Shown here piece after piece: positions 1-9,600 of a DNA stretch of 64,000 nucleotides (positions are counted from its first letter, which is position 1; each line of letters opens with the position of its first letter). The DNA is from Streptomyces sp. NBC_00190. GTDB lineage: Bacteria; Actinomycetota; Actinomycetes; Streptomycetales; Streptomycetaceae. The stretch lies in NCBI RefSeq assembly GCF_036203305.1, contig NZ_CP108131.1:7130001-7194000 (forward strand). The letters run 5' to 3'. The notes under the pieces were generated by a model. It was not told the origin of the DNA, did not search any database, and saw only the letters and a program-made list of their open reading frames with translations. The position numbers and the translations under genes were made by a program.

Positions 1-319
1 GGTCCAGCAGCTCTCCCACCTCGGCCAGCCGACGCGCGTCGGCGCCGGACTGCTCCTGGCGCGACCGGGCGGCATGCGCCTCCTGCCGTGCGGCACGGCG
101 GGCGGCCAGCTCGGTCTCCCTGCGCTCGGCCTCAGCCCGGGCCCGTTCCCGGCGCGCTGCCGCCTCGCGGGCCCGCTGCGCGGCGCGCTCGGCCCGTTCC
201 TTGGCCCGCTGCGCCTCCTGCCGCCTGCGTGCCGCCTCCCGGGTCCGGCGCCGTTGCGCCTCCAGCCGCGCGTAGGCCGGCGCGACCGTGACGGTGCTGT
301 ACTTCGGTGATCCGCTCAT
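1..319 (-). CDS. Coiled-coil protein, C-terminal part lost at window edge
   Basis: The first 106 codons read on the minus strand from an ATG at 319. After a short start (MSGSPKYSTVTVAPAY) the protein becomes an almost uninterrupted Arg/Ala/Glu/Gln-rich helix with heptad-like spacing, that is, a long coiled coil. The ATG overlaps the stop of the upstream radical SAM gene (ATGA, 316-319), so the two are probably translationally coupled. It is the last visible gene of the vWA-PP2C-kinase-radical SAM module and may be its scaffold or substrate. I recognise no domain, and what follows beyond base 1 is unknown. Confidence 0.75.
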   Translation of the reverse strand, partial: MSGSPKYSTVTVAPAYARLEAQRRRTREAARRRQEAQRAKERAERAAQRAREAAARRERARAEAERRETELAARRAARQEAHAARSRQEQSGADARRLAEVGELLD

Positions 320-966
320 GCTTCTCTCCCTGCCTCGGCCCGCAGGACGAAGCCCCGTGCCGCGAGTCGTTCCTCGAACCCTTCCCGGAACCCCGGAGCC
401 GGCGGCACCCCCGCCCAGGACAGCGACCCGTCGGCCTCGACGGACAGCTCCACGCCCGCGCTGGTGTCCGGCTCGGTCCCCACGTGCGCGTAGCGGTCGG
501 TCAGGGCGACGATGCGCTGGTTGGACGAACCGCGCCAGCGCAGGCCGTGCCGCCGGGAGGCCACGTACGGGCCGTCGACCAGGAGGTCGAGGCGCTGCAG
601 CAGCCCGCGCCGGTCCGGGCCGCCCCGGCGCAGGGCCTCGTACCGGAACCCGGAGTAGGCCATCGCACCGAAGTCGGGGCGCCGCGCCCGGACGGAGTCG
701 AGCAGCGCGGCCAGCGCGGCCGCCTGGCTGAAGGGCTCCCCACCGGACAGCGTGACGCCCTCGATGTCCGGCAACCCGCACAGCCAGTCGGCGAGTTCGG
801 CCACGGCGTGGTCGGTGCCGCCCTCGAAGGGCAGGGTCTCCGCCGCCACGCAGCCCCGGCAGCGCAGCGGGCAGCCCTGCACCCAGATCACGGCCCGGGT
901 CCCCGGCCCCAGGACGGTACAGCGGTCGAGCCTCCTCGCCACCGAGAGCCGGGTCACCTCTGCCAT
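316..966 (-). CDS. Radical SAM activase-like protein (PflA/NrdG type)
   Basis: A 216-aa protein with the CxxxCxxC iron-sulphur motif at Cys32, Cys36 and Cys39 (GCPLRCRGC) and a GGEPF motif near residues 78-84. This is the single-cluster organic-radical-activating fold of PflA and NrdG. Family members cleave S-adenosylmethionine and usually install a glycyl radical on a partner enzyme. No glycyl-radical enzyme is visible here, so the substrate may be a neighbouring protein or peptide (inference). The start is ATG 966, which overlaps the kinase stop by 13 bases. A longer frame continues to 2046 on this strand but is only the shadow of the kinase gene. Confidence 0.88.
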   Translation of the reverse strand: MAEVTRLSVARRLDRCTVLGPGTRAVIWVQGCPLRCRGCVAAETLPFEGGTDHAVAELADWLCGLPDIEGVTLSGGEPFSQAAALAALLDSVRARRPDFGAMAYSGFRYEALRRGGPDRRGLLQRLDLLVDGPYVASRRHGLRWRGSSNQRIVALTDRYAHVGTEPDTSAGVELSVEADGSLSWAGVPPAPGFREGFEERLAARGFVLRAEAGREA

Positions 967-2087
967 ACGGTGTTCTCCTTCATGCTCTTCGCGTCCTTCG
1001 CGTCCTTCGCGTCCTTCGCGTACGGCGCCGCGCCGTCGGCGGGCGGCCCCGGCGCCTGGGCCGGATAGCCGTCCGCGCCGTGTTCGGCCAGGTCGCACCA
1101 GGGGCACCACGGCCGCTCCGCCGTGTGCACGTGCAGGGGGTTCCTCCGGCAGGTCCTCAGCCGCGCCGGCTCCGACTCCGCGGCCAGAGCCTCGGCCCAG
1201 GCCGACGCGGGGGGACGTACCCCGCCGAACGCGGCCCGGAAGAGCGCGGTGAGCCGGCGCGGGAGCAGGTCGACGGGCGGCGCGGACCGGGGCAGGACCA
1301 CCGAGGTCCGGTCGAGCAGGCGGCACCGTCCGTGCAGGATGTTGTCGTCGTACGAGAGATAGTCGGCGTCGGCCGCGGGATGCCCGGCGAAGGGGTGGAG
1401 CCCGCACATCAGCAGCTCGTGGAGCAGGACCGCGAGCACGAAATCGTCGGCCGCCCGGTCCGGAGCCGTTCCGGCAGGCGCGCCGATCCGTTCGGGCGCC
1501 GTGTGGCCCGGGCTGCCCATCCGTCCGGCGAACACCTCGCCGCCGTCCGTGAACTGCCAGGAGTCGACGTCGGCGATCCCGACCCCGCCGTGCGCGTCGA
1601 CCCAGAGGTTGTCCGGCTTCAGGTCGCCCACCACATAGCCCTCGGCGTGCAGGTCCGCGAGGAGACGGGCGAGCGAGAGGCCGGCGGCGAGCGCGGTGGC
1701 CCACGTCGCGCGGGGGAGGTGCGCCCGGCGGGCCTGCGGGGTCAGCAGCTGCGCGAACGGCTGGTGGGCGTGGCGCATGTCGGCCATCACGTAGCCGTCC
1801 ACTCCGTCGGGGCCCGGCCCGCCAGCCCGGACCCCCACCATCGGCCAGGCCACCCGCGGGGTGGTCCCGGACAGCAGCCGGACGGCGCGCGGCTCGCGGC
1901 GCTGGCGCACCAGCCGGGCGATGCGGCGCCGGTAGGCGGCCGGGTCCGGCGGGGCGGGGACGAGTTTGGCCACCAGCGGGCGCGCGTGCTCCACCGCGTA
2001 CACGACCCCTTCCGATCCGCTGCCGATCCGCTGCGTGAGGTGCCATGTGTGCCCGCTGACGGACACCACCGTGAGGGCCATCGTCAC
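954..2087 (-). CDS. Protein kinase with C-terminal zinc-ribbon-like tail (TerY-P type)
   Basis: A 377-aa cytosolic kinase. The glycine loop is GSGSEGV (22-28), the catalytic lysine Lys41, the catalytic loop GDLKPDN (Asp155, Asn160) and the metal aspartate Asp173 in ADVDS, which replaces the usual DFG. Essential residues are present, so it should be active. After the kinase domain, Cys313, His319/His321, Cys328 and Cys331 (CPWC) make a plausible zinc site, as in kinases of the TerY-P triad. There is no membrane segment. GTG 2087 overlaps the phosphatase stop (GTGA); ATG 2081 is an alternative start. The tail carries three KDA repeats encoded by a 9-nt tandem repeat. Confidence 0.87.
   Translation of the reverse strand: MTMALTVVSVSGHTWHLTQRIGSGSEGVVYAVEHARPLVAKLVPAPPDPAAYRRRIARLVRQRREPRAVRLLSGTTPRVAWPMVGVRAGGPGPDGVDGYVMADMRHAHQPFAQLLTPQARRAHLPRATWATALAAGLSLARLLADLHAEGYVVGDLKPDNLWVDAHGGVGIADVDSWQFTDGGEVFAGRMGSPGHTAPERIGAPAGTAPDRAADDFVLAVLLHELLMCGLHPFAGHPAADADYLSYDDNILHGRCRLLDRTSVVLPRSAPPVDLLPRRLTALFRAAFGGVRPPASAWAEALAAESEPARLRTCRRNPLHVHTAERPWCPWCDLAEHGADGYPAQAPGPPADGAAPYAKDAKDAKDAKSMKENTVWQR
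984..1020. repeat. 9-nt tandem repeat at the kinase/radical SAM junction
   Basis: Three to four copies of the unit cgcgtcctt (plus strand) encode the repeated Lys-Asp-Ala near the kinase C-terminus. The array lies only about 20-50 bases upstream of the radical SAM start codon. Copy-number change would alter the tail in frame. Confidence 0.8.
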
Positions 2088-2920
2088 CTGCCGTCCGTCA
2101 GGGCGCAGAGCACGGTCAGGTCGTCACCGGTCCGGGCCGCCCCGGGCCCGGAGAGCAGGGCGCGCAGGGGTTCGGCGTCACCGCCGTTGGCGCGGAGCGT
2201 CGCGGCGAGCCCGCAGAAGAACCGCTCGGACGGCAACGGGCCCGCCTCGGGAGGGAGTTCGCGTACCGAGGGATGGTCGAGGGTCAGGGACGCGCAGCCG
2301 TCGGTGGCGAGCACGACCCCGCTGAGCCTCGGCTCCCACAGCACGAAGGACCGTAATCGCAGGGCTGCCCCGGGCGAGGAGAGGAAGACCGTCCCCGGCG
2401 CGCCGGGAACCGGCGGCGGCAGGACCAGGTGGCACCGCTCCCGCGCTCCGGCGGCCGGCCCGGCCCCGGCGGCCTCGTCCACGGCGGGCTCGCGGGTCAG
2501 CACCGTCCCGAAACAGTCGCCGACCGACACGAACGCCACCCAGGGCGGCCGTAAGACCGCCGCGGCCAGCGTGGAGGCCAGCGCGCCGGCCTCCACCGGA
2601 CCCTCCGGTGCGGGCACCGCCGACAGCACGCCCTCGACCGCCCGCCGGTACTCCTCGACCACCCGCGCACCGGCCCCGGCGATCCACCCCGTCCACACCT
2701 CCGGGGCGTCCTCGGCTCCGGGGATGCCCTCGGCCAGGACCCGGCAGGCGGTGTCCACGGCGATGTGCGAGCCGAGGGCACTGCGCTCCCGGCCTCCGGC
2801 GCCGTCCGCGACGGCGAGCACGGCCGTCCCGCCCAGGCCGACCGCCTTGAAGGCGTCCTGGCATCCCTGCCCGCGAGCCAGGTGCGCGGTCCCCTGGACG
2901 GCGGCCCCCGCCACGATCAC
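2084..2920 (-). CDS. PP2C-like Ser/Thr phosphatase
   Basis: A 278-aa PP2C-fold protein. Metal-binding aspartates are seen at Asp22 (GCQDAF), Asp39 (AVADGAG), in LATDGC in the second half and in GDDLTVL near the C-terminus. The start is GTG 2920, preceded by GAGGAG and overlapping the vWA stop (GTGA). The frame stays open a further 340 bases upstream, but that stretch only shadows the vWA gene. It probably removes the phosphates added by the adjacent kinase, with the vWA protein as a likely shared target, as proposed for TerY-P triads (family knowledge plus context). Confidence 0.86.
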   Translation of the reverse strand: MIVAGAAVQGTAHLARGQGCQDAFKAVGLGGTAVLAVADGAGGRERSALGSHIAVDTACRVLAEGIPGAEDAPEVWTGWIAGAGARVVEEYRRAVEGVLSAVPAPEGPVEAGALASTLAAAVLRPPWVAFVSVGDCFGTVLTREPAVDEAAGAGPAAGARERCHLVLPPPVPGAPGTVFLSSPGAALRLRSFVLWEPRLSGVVLATDGCASLTLDHPSVRELPPEAGPLPSERFFCGLAATLRANGGDAEPLRALLSGPGAARTGDDLTVLCALTDGR

Positions 2921-3687
2921 CGGAACTTCTCCTCGAGCAGTCGCATCCGGCGCTCCTGGTCCACGAGGTGGGCCGTCTGGACGTGGATCTCGTCCGCGGC
3001 CTGGACCGCCCCGATCCGGTCCGAGCTCTGGAACAGCAGATCGAGGATCTTCTCGAAGGGCAGGCCCTCCAGCATCAGAGCGCCTTTCGGCGCGAGGACC
3101 CGCAGGAGCTCCAGGTCGGCGCCGCGCACACCGATCGCCTGGAGCACGCACGCGCCCCTTTCCTCCCCGAGGCGCACCTTCCGTGCCGTACCGGCCAGCG
3201 CGGCGGCGTCCATCGGCTCCCCGTTCACGTCGCTCGGCGCGCCGTCCGTCAGCACCCACAGGAACGGCCTGCGCACCTGTACCTGCCGTGCCTGCAACGC
3301 CCGGTGGCGTGCCCGGGCCAGGTCGAGGGCCGACTCGACGGCCTCCGACATCCGGGTCAGTCCGGACGCCTCCAGCCGGGGCGGGTGCATCCGGTCCACC
3401 GGTACGAAGATCCGGTCCGGGTCGGCCTCCTCGACCGGCACCAGCCGCTCCCGGCCCGGGTCGAAGACCCGCACCCGCGAGTCGAAGGTGATCAGGCAGA
3501 CCTCCACCCGCGCACGCAGCCTCGGCTCCGCCCGTACCCCTGCGAACCAGCCGGCCAGGGCCTCGTTCAGCTCGTCGATCCGCGGGTTCCCGGCCGGGCG
3601 TCCCATGGACTGCGAGGTGTCGAGGAGCAGTACGACGGGCTGCCGTTCGTCACAGCCCTCCGCCAGTCCGAAGCCGTACTCACTCAT
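2917..3687 (-). CDS. vWA domain protein (TerY-like)
   Basis: A 256-aa von Willebrand A domain protein. The MIDAS motif DTSQS is at residues 23-27 (LLLDTSQSMG) and a second metal-site loop, LTDGAPSD, lies about two thirds along. No signal peptide or membrane segment is seen. ATG 3687 is the start because it opens directly into the domain; the longer frame to 3903 shadows the preceding small gene, which it overlaps by 8 bases. With the PP2C and kinase genes it forms a TerY-P-like triad, in which the vWA protein probably acts as a metal-dependent adaptor. Confidence 0.88.
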   Translation of the reverse strand: MSEYGFGLAEGCDERQPVVLLLDTSQSMGRPAGNPRIDELNEALAGWFAGVRAEPRLRARVEVCLITFDSRVRVFDPGRERLVPVEEADPDRIFVPVDRMHPPRLEASGLTRMSEAVESALDLARARHRALQARQVQVRRPFLWVLTDGAPSDVNGEPMDAAALAGTARKVRLGEERGACVLQAIGVRGADLELLRVLAPKGALMLEGLPFEKILDLLFQSSDRIGAVQAADEIHVQTAHLVDQERRMRLLEEKFR

Positions 3688-3910
3688 TCCCCGACGCCCC
3701 GCCCTCGTCCGTCCGGGCCGCGGCGCGCGCGAGGAGAAGGTGCCGCGCGGCGTCGTAACGCACGACGACCTCCGAACCCGGCGCGATCCCGGGGGAGTCC
3801 GGGAGCATGCGCAGCAGCACACCCTCGACCAGGACGTACGTGTCGGGATCCGGCCAGGTGATGACCCGGCCCGGTGCCCCGTGACCCCACTGCTCCATCC
3901 CACCGCTCAT
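3680..3910 (-). CDS. Small hypothetical protein, first gene of the vWA module
   Basis: A 76-aa protein from ATG 3910 whose end overlaps the vWA start by 8 bases. The body alternates hydrophobic and polar residues (YVLVEGVLLRMLPD, SEVVVRYDAARHLLLA), suggesting a small beta-rich fold. The tail is acidic and glycine-rich. I do not recognise a family. Tight overlap with the vWA gene indicates a shared transcript and probably a related role. Confidence 0.65.
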   Translation of the reverse strand: MSGGMEQWGHGAPGRVITWPDPDTYVLVEGVLLRMLPDSPGIAPGSEVVVRYDAARHLLLARAAARTDEGGASGNE

Positions 3911-4044
3911 GCGCCCACGCTAGGTGACGCGACATCAACTTTTCGCGTGTCAGCAGAGATTGGCCACACGAAGATCCCTCCCGTGCTCCTGTGCGCCGCC
4001 CGGTGCGCTCTCGCGCGCTCCGGACACCCTTCCATTGCACAGGG

Positions 4045-5157
4045 TCAGCCGGTCGGCCTCCGGTTGTGCGCCGGTCGGATTCCGGCCGCGACGCGCTCCA
4101 CCACCGCCGCCGCCTCGGGCGTGCGCACCACGAAGTGGATGTCCCATCGCGCCCCGCGCGCCAGCTCCGCCTCCACGGCCGCCCACACGGCGGCCAGGCT
4201 GACCTGGTAGGGCAGGCCGCCGCGGCCCGATCCGAGCAGCGGGAAGCACACCGAGCGCAGCGGCGGCGAGTGGCGGTGGTGCTCCTCGGCGAGCAATGCC
4301 AGCGCCCGGGACACCGCCCGGGTGACGTCGGCCGGCAGCACGTCGTAGTCGTTGGTCCCGGCCCGGGGGACGGCGATCGCCGCGTGGTAGATGCGCCGTA
4401 TGCCCTGTGCGGTCAGGGCCCCGGCACCGGTGGCCGCCACGGTGCCGGGCCGCACCGCCCGCCCCGACGTGCCGTGCCGCTCGGCCCACCGGTGCAACTC
4501 CGCCGGCAGCGGGTCCGCCAGGACCTCCCCGGTGACCCCGTGCACGGCCGTCGCCCGCCGTAACGAAGCGGCAATGGACGACTTGTACGCCTCGGGCAGC
4601 GCGAAGTAGACGTTGGACGGGGAGACGATCACGTCCACGTCACGCAGCAGGTCCACGGGGTGCACGTGCACGGTGAGGCCGACCGGCCGGCCGGCGGTAC
4701 GGACCTCCACGGTCCGATGGGTGCCCAGGCCGCCCCCGTCCACCGCGGCCGTACCGGCGTCCGCCGCGTCCGCGTCCGCCGCCAGCCGCACGATGTGCTC
4801 GGCGACCTGGCCGAGCACCATCACCTCCTGTTCCTTGCGGAACCGTTCGACGCTCACCCCGTAGAGCGAGGCCGCCCTGGCGCGGCGGGAGGACGCCGGC
4901 CAGTCCCGGGTCCCCTGGGCCAGGCCCAGGGTGTACTCGGCGGCGCTGCGCAGCGTCCCCGCGTCCAGGCGCGCGACCGCGCACCGCAACAACACCTCGA
5001 TGGGGGCGCCCGACGGCCGGGCGGAGGGTGCGGTGGCCGCCTGTGCCGCCGCCTCCAGGGCGGGCAGCGCACGTCCCCTCAGCCGGACCAGTCCCGCGCG
5101 CCTGACCTCCTTCAACTCGGCGAGAAGTGCTGTGTAATCAGATGGAGGTAATGCCAT
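4045..5157 (-). CDS. Macrodomain protein with N-terminal helical domain
   Basis: A 370-aa protein. Residues 1-125 are predicted helical and unassigned. Residues about 150-362 fit a macrodomain: VDVIVSPSN (174-182) matches the ADP-ribose-contacting strand and loop, and GSGRGGLPY (309-317) the phosphate-binding loop. Macrodomains bind or hydrolyse ADP-ribose derivatives. It lies 60 bp downstream of the RES toxin gene on the same strand, so it is probably the last gene of that operon. A link to NAD+ breakdown products, as sensor, detoxifier or immunity factor, is inferred from position. Confidence 0.82.
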   Translation of the reverse strand: MALPPSDYTALLAELKEVRRAGLVRLRGRALPALEAAAQAATAPSARPSGAPIEVLLRCAVARLDAGTLRSAAEYTLGLAQGTRDWPASSRRARAASLYGVSVERFRKEQEVMVLGQVAEHIVRLAADADAADAGTAAVDGGGLGTHRTVEVRTAGRPVGLTVHVHPVDLLRDVDVIVSPSNVYFALPEAYKSSIAASLRRATAVHGVTGEVLADPLPAELHRWAERHGTSGRAVRPGTVAATGAGALTAQGIRRIYHAAIAVPRAGTNDYDVLPADVTRAVSRALALLAEEHHRHSPPLRSVCFPLLGSGRGGLPYQVSLAAVWAAVEAELARGARWDIHFVVRTPEAAAVVERVAAGIRPAHNRRPTG

Positions 5158-5217
5158 GGGCCCACGATGGCATCACCCTTCACAGGTGGACAAGCCAAGG
5201 CCGCCCGCTCGTCGGCA

Positions 5218-5901
5218 TCACCACGTCACGGGTTTCGACACCTCCGCCCGCAGCGGATCGAGCAGCCTGTTCACTTCCTCGACGCCCTCCGGGGAGCCGA
5301 GGTCCGCGATGCCCCGTCCCGGCAGCACCTCCAGGGCGTTGCAGTGGCAGTCGTCGAAGCGGTCGTGGAAGAGCACCATGGCGTGCTTGGGGCGGTTCCG
5401 GCGGGACTGCCAGACCAGCCCCATGGCGTCGGGCGCCTGCGCCCGGATCTCGCTCGTCCACCGCCGTGCCATCGGATAACTCCGCTCGTCGTCCAGGAGG
5501 TTGGCGGTCTGATGGACGGCGGCCAGGTCCTTCTCGTCGATCAGTGAGACCAAGGTCAGCTCGCGTGTCGTGCGCAGCACGCTCAGAGTCCGTTCGTGGA
5601 CGTTGGCGTACAGGACCTCCCTCCTGTTGTCCTTCCAGGGCGCCGAGCGCAGCACGCTCTCCGCGACGGCGGTCAAGGCGCTGTCGGCCACGTACAGGCT
5701 CCGGTACGGGTCCAGCACCGTGCCCTCGAAGCGGCCGCCGCTGAGGTGGAGGTCCGCGAGCGTCGGGTTGAACTGGGTCGGCCTGTACTTGGACTTGTGT
5801 ACCCGGTACAGCTCCGTGCCGGCCGGGATCACCTCACGGTTGGGGTCCAGTACGTCCTTGATCATGGGAAAGAACTTGATCACGGGCAGGAGGTTGCTCA
5901 T
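5218..5901 (-). CDS. RES-domain toxin (NAD+-consuming family)
   Basis: A 227-aa RES protein. Residues matching the family active site are Arg33 (LYRVH), Arg57 (SGGRF), Tyr70 (SLYVAD) and Glu81 (AVAESVL), with spacing close to that in MbcT. RES toxins such as MbcT degrade NAD+, and others modify NAD-linked targets. The start ATG 5901 shares one base with the stop of the Xre-like antitoxin gene just upstream, the usual antitoxin-toxin order. Unusual context: the pair sits directly downstream of a CHAT protease gene and upstream of a macrodomain gene. Confidence 0.88.
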   Translation of the reverse strand: MSNLLPVIKFFPMIKDVLDPNREVIPAGTELYRVHKSKYRPTQFNPTLADLHLSGGRFEGTVLDPYRSLYVADSALTAVAESVLRSAPWKDNRREVLYANVHERTLSVLRTTRELTLVSLIDEKDLAAVHQTANLLDDERSYPMARRWTSEIRAQAPDAMGLVWQSRRNRPKHAMVLFHDRFDDCHCNALEVLPGRGIADLGSPEGVEEVNRLLDPLRAEVSKPVTW

Positions 5902-6614
5902 CACTCTCCCTCCACGAGTGCGGTGGCCGCACCGACGAGTTCGTGGTCGGGCAGCCGTCCCAGGAGCGATGCGGGGGTCCCGCCCAGCCAGGTGTTTCCG
6001 CCGAGCCACCAGGACGCGGCGCCCCGGGGATCGATGTCCGCCAGGAGCAGCCGGTTGACTTCGAGGACGACCTCGTGCGGGGTGCCGCCGCCCGTGGGGA
6101 ACTGGAACTGCGGGTAGCGGTCGCCGTTCGGTGGGTCCGGCAGTCTGATCAGTTCGGGCGGTGGCGCCCCACCGCAGCGGGCCGTCGCCTCGGCCGCCGA
6201 GAGCGCCGGCTCCCGCAGCAGCGGGTCGGGCGCGCGGTCGTCGCCGACCCCCACGGCGGGAGTCGCGGCGGGAGTGGGCCCGGCGGGTGCCGGGTCCGGG
6301 GCCGCCATCAGGCTGATCAGCGCGAGCGCCTCCGTCACGGCCGCCGGCCCGGGGGGCGCGGCCACCAGCCGTACGCCGTCCAGCGCGGCGCGTACCGGAT
6401 GCTCGAACGGCAGCGGCCGCAGCGCCAGCCTGACGCCCTGGAGTGCCCTGCGCACCGCCATGGTGTCGTCGGGTGGCGCTTCGGCGAGCGCGGTCAGCCG
6501 GGTGAGCAGCAGCGCGTGCTGCTCGTCGTCGAGCGCCGCGCGGATGGACTCCCTGTGCTCGCCGATCAGGGCGAGCAGCGGCTCCGCGGATGGTCCGCGG
6601 CCCTCCTCGTTCAT
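5901..6614 (-). CDS. Xre/MbcA/ParS-type antitoxin-like protein
   Basis: A 237-aa protein starting at ATG 6614. The C-terminal third (about residues 160-237; WWLGGNTWLGGTPASLLG, then a helix ending in VEGE) resembles the toxin-binding domain of Xre/MbcA/ParS antitoxins that neutralise RES toxins. The N-terminal part is helical with a Pro/Ala-rich linker and no obvious helix-turn-helix. It is longer than most stand-alone antitoxins. The ATG overlaps the stop of the CHAT gene (ATGA), so protease, antitoxin and toxin are likely coupled. The extra N-terminal half could hold a protease site (inference). Confidence 0.72.
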   Translation of the reverse strand: MNEEGRGPSAEPLLALIGEHRESIRAALDDEQHALLLTRLTALAEAPPDDTMAVRRALQGVRLALRPLPFEHPVRAALDGVRLVAAPPGPAAVTEALALISLMAAPDPAPAGPTPAATPAVGVGDDRAPDPLLREPALSAAEATARCGGAPPPELIRLPDPPNGDRYPQFQFPTGGGTPHEVVLEVNRLLLADIDPRGAASWWLGGNTWLGGTPASLLGRLPDHELVGAATALVEGE

Positions 6615-9600
6615 GCTGTCCCTTCTGCTGTGTTCGTCGCGCCCGGACCTGGATGCCCCTGATGGATGAAGGCGGCCCAGAGCGCGGTCCGTTCCAGTCC
6701 CGGGCGTCCCATCTCCCTGAGCAGGTCGCCCTGGAGGGAGCCGGGGTTCTCGCGGTGGGGGTCGAGCATCCACAGTTGCGCGGCCCGCAAGGCGTCCACG
6801 GGGCTGAGCCCGTCGACGACCAGGTGGTGGTGGAACACCGCCATGAGCAGCGCCGAGCCACTGTCCTGGGCCAGCCACCGCGATCCCACGACGTCCCGCG
6901 CTCCGGCGGCGGCGAACGCCGTGGTCAGGGTCAGCGCCTCGTCGTGGTCACCTTTGCTCAGATCCGTCTGGCACGCGCTCAGGACGACCAACGGCCCGTC
7001 GGACACGTCCTGTCGCCCTTCCCGGTCGAGCAGTTCGGTCACGGTCAGGTGCGCCGGTGTGCACCCCTCGTCGGCCGCGAGGTCCAGGGCCGAGACCGTG
7101 GGGCGGATGCCCGCCGACCCGTGCGAGACCACGTGCAGCAGGGACGTGCCGTCGGCGAGGAACCCCAGGACCGCCTCGGGCGTGCCGGGCGGCAGCTCCT
7201 CACCGTAGAGCGCCCCGTACATCCGGGCGTGCGGGTAGAAGGCGTCCCGCAGGGCGGCGACCTCCGTATCGGCGAACCCCAGGCTCATCGTCGGGTCGGC
7301 GACCAGGACCGGGGCGGCAGCCGGGTCCCGCGGCGCCCGTCCCGCCGTCCGCAGGAACTGGCCGCCGGACGCCGCGTAGCTGATGACCGCCAGCTGACAG
7401 AGCCGCTCGTGGGCCGCCCCGGCCGGGAGCCGCGCCGCGTGCCACGGCACGATCCCCAGGCGCCCGCACGGCACCAGTACGACGCGGAGCGGCCCGTCCT
7501 CGTCCCCGCGTCCCTCGCCGTCCGCCGCCAGGCGTTCCTCGATGCCGCCGAGGACCGGGCCGAGCGCCTGGAACGCCCAGTCGCACAACTCCTCCAGGGC
7601 CCCTTCCCACACCCGTGCCAGGGCGGCGTCGTTCGGGTCGCGGTCCCGGGCCGCCGCCGCTTCCACGTACCGTGCCAGCGGGCCGTCCTCGTCGTCGACG
7701 AGCTGGGGCAGGGCGCCCCCGCCGGCCCCCAGCCGCGGCCCCACCGCGATCACCAGGCCCGGGCCCGCCTCGTCACCGGCCAGAAGGTAGAGGAGTACGT
7801 CCGCACCCGCGTCGGCGAGCCCGTCCGCGAGCTCGCTCAGCGTGGGCGTGCTCAGCAGGCCGCCGTCCCGGCGGTAGCCGAGGGCGTCCAGGGCCTGGCG
7901 GCGCAGGGTGCTCGGCAGCGCACCGGGAACCTCCCCCGCGTCGCCCGGACCGCCGCCCTCGTCCGCGGCGCCCCCGGCACCCCGCGCGGCGCCGTCGGCC
8001 GTCCGCCAGGCCCCGGCGAGGTCCCGGCGCCCGGCGGCTTCCAGGAGTTCGGGCACGGTGGAGGAGGTGGAGGCCGCCTGCAGGACCAGTGCCCGGCCCA
8101 GCTCCAGCGAGGCCACGGCCTCGTGCAGCCTGCCGTACGAGGCGGCCATGCGGGCCGCCCGTACGCCCCACCTGGCTCCGGTGCGGGCGGACAGCAGGCC
8201 GTGCTCGGCGCCCGCCTGGAGGAGGACGTCGGCCGCGAGGGCCGTCAGCGCCTCCTCGGCGGCTTCGAGCGCGCCGTCGTCCGCCGGGTCGGAGGTGCCC
8301 TTCCCGAGCCGGCCGCGCAGGTAGTAGGCCTCGGCCAGGTGCCACAGCGCGTTGGCGGCGATCCGCGGCGCCCTGCCCTCCCGGACGCCCTCCCGCAGGC
8401 GTTCGAGTTCGCCGATCAGCATGTCGAGCACGGCCGGGTCGCGGTCGACGCCGAAGCGCAGGTGCAGGGAGAGCGCGGAGGTGTGCAGGTCTTCCATGGA
8501 GGCGTCCGGGGGCGGTGGAACATGGGCGCCCATCGGGGGCGCCGGCTCCCCGGCGAGGACGGCACGGACCACGTCGAGGTCCTCCGTCCGGGGGGCGGCC
8601 AGTTCGTCGGGGAACGGCAGTCCGCTCTCCTTGGCGCGGTTCCTCGACCGCTCGAAGTGGGACAAGGCCCGCAGCAGCGTCTCGCTGTCCCGGGTCGCGA
8701 TGCCGAGCGAGCTGTGAGCCGCGGCGAGCGTACCGTCGACCGCGAACCGGAGCGGATCGCTCTCGGGGACGGCCAGCGCCAGGGCCTCCGCCTCCGCCAC
8801 GAGCGCGTGGAGCGCCGGGATGTCCTCCGCTTCACGCGCCTCCATCGCCCGGGAACCGATGTCCGTCGCACGGACCAGGACGGCAGGGTCACCCGTCCCC
8901 TTGGGCAGCGAGTCGGAGATCGCCTCCAGGTGGCCGAGGACCGTGTCCAGGTGGGCGCGGCCGGCCGCCTGATCCTGGCGGGTGCCGCCCACGGCCGGAC
9001 TGATGTTGAGCAGGAGTGCCCTCAGGCCCTCCAGGGCGACCGTCTGGTCCGGGCCCGGCAGGGGCAGGTCCTGTGCCGAACGCAGCTTGTCGAGAAGGCC
9101 GTTGAGCGCCTGGGGGTCGCCGCTGCGCAGGAGGGGTCCCAGCCCCTCGGTGGCCGCGTTGACGGCGTCCAGGGCGCGGAGCGTGTTCCGGAAGTCGTCG
9201 AGGGTGAGCGTCGGCCCCGGCCCCGGCCCCGGCTCGGGCTCCGGGGCCGGTCCGGGCGGCGTCGCCCCGTCCTGCGCCCCGCCTCCGGCGGAGCCCCCGG
9301 CACCCGCGAACGCCCGGTCCATCATCTGCCGCAATTGGTCCGCGTACGGCGAACCGGCGGGCATCATGCCCGCCATCATTTCGGAGAGCCCTTGCAGGGA
9401 AGGGGCCGAGAGGACCTCCTGGACCCGGAGCACCGGATCCAGCACCTCGGCGGGCAGGGGGAGTCGTGCCACGTCGTCCATCAGCTCGCGCGTCTCCGTC
9501 GCCGCGGGCAGCATTCCGGCGAGGCCCGTACGGGAGAGCCGGTCGAGATAGCCGGAGAGGTCGGGCGCGGCCCCGAAGGTCCCCTCCTGGGGCTGGACCG

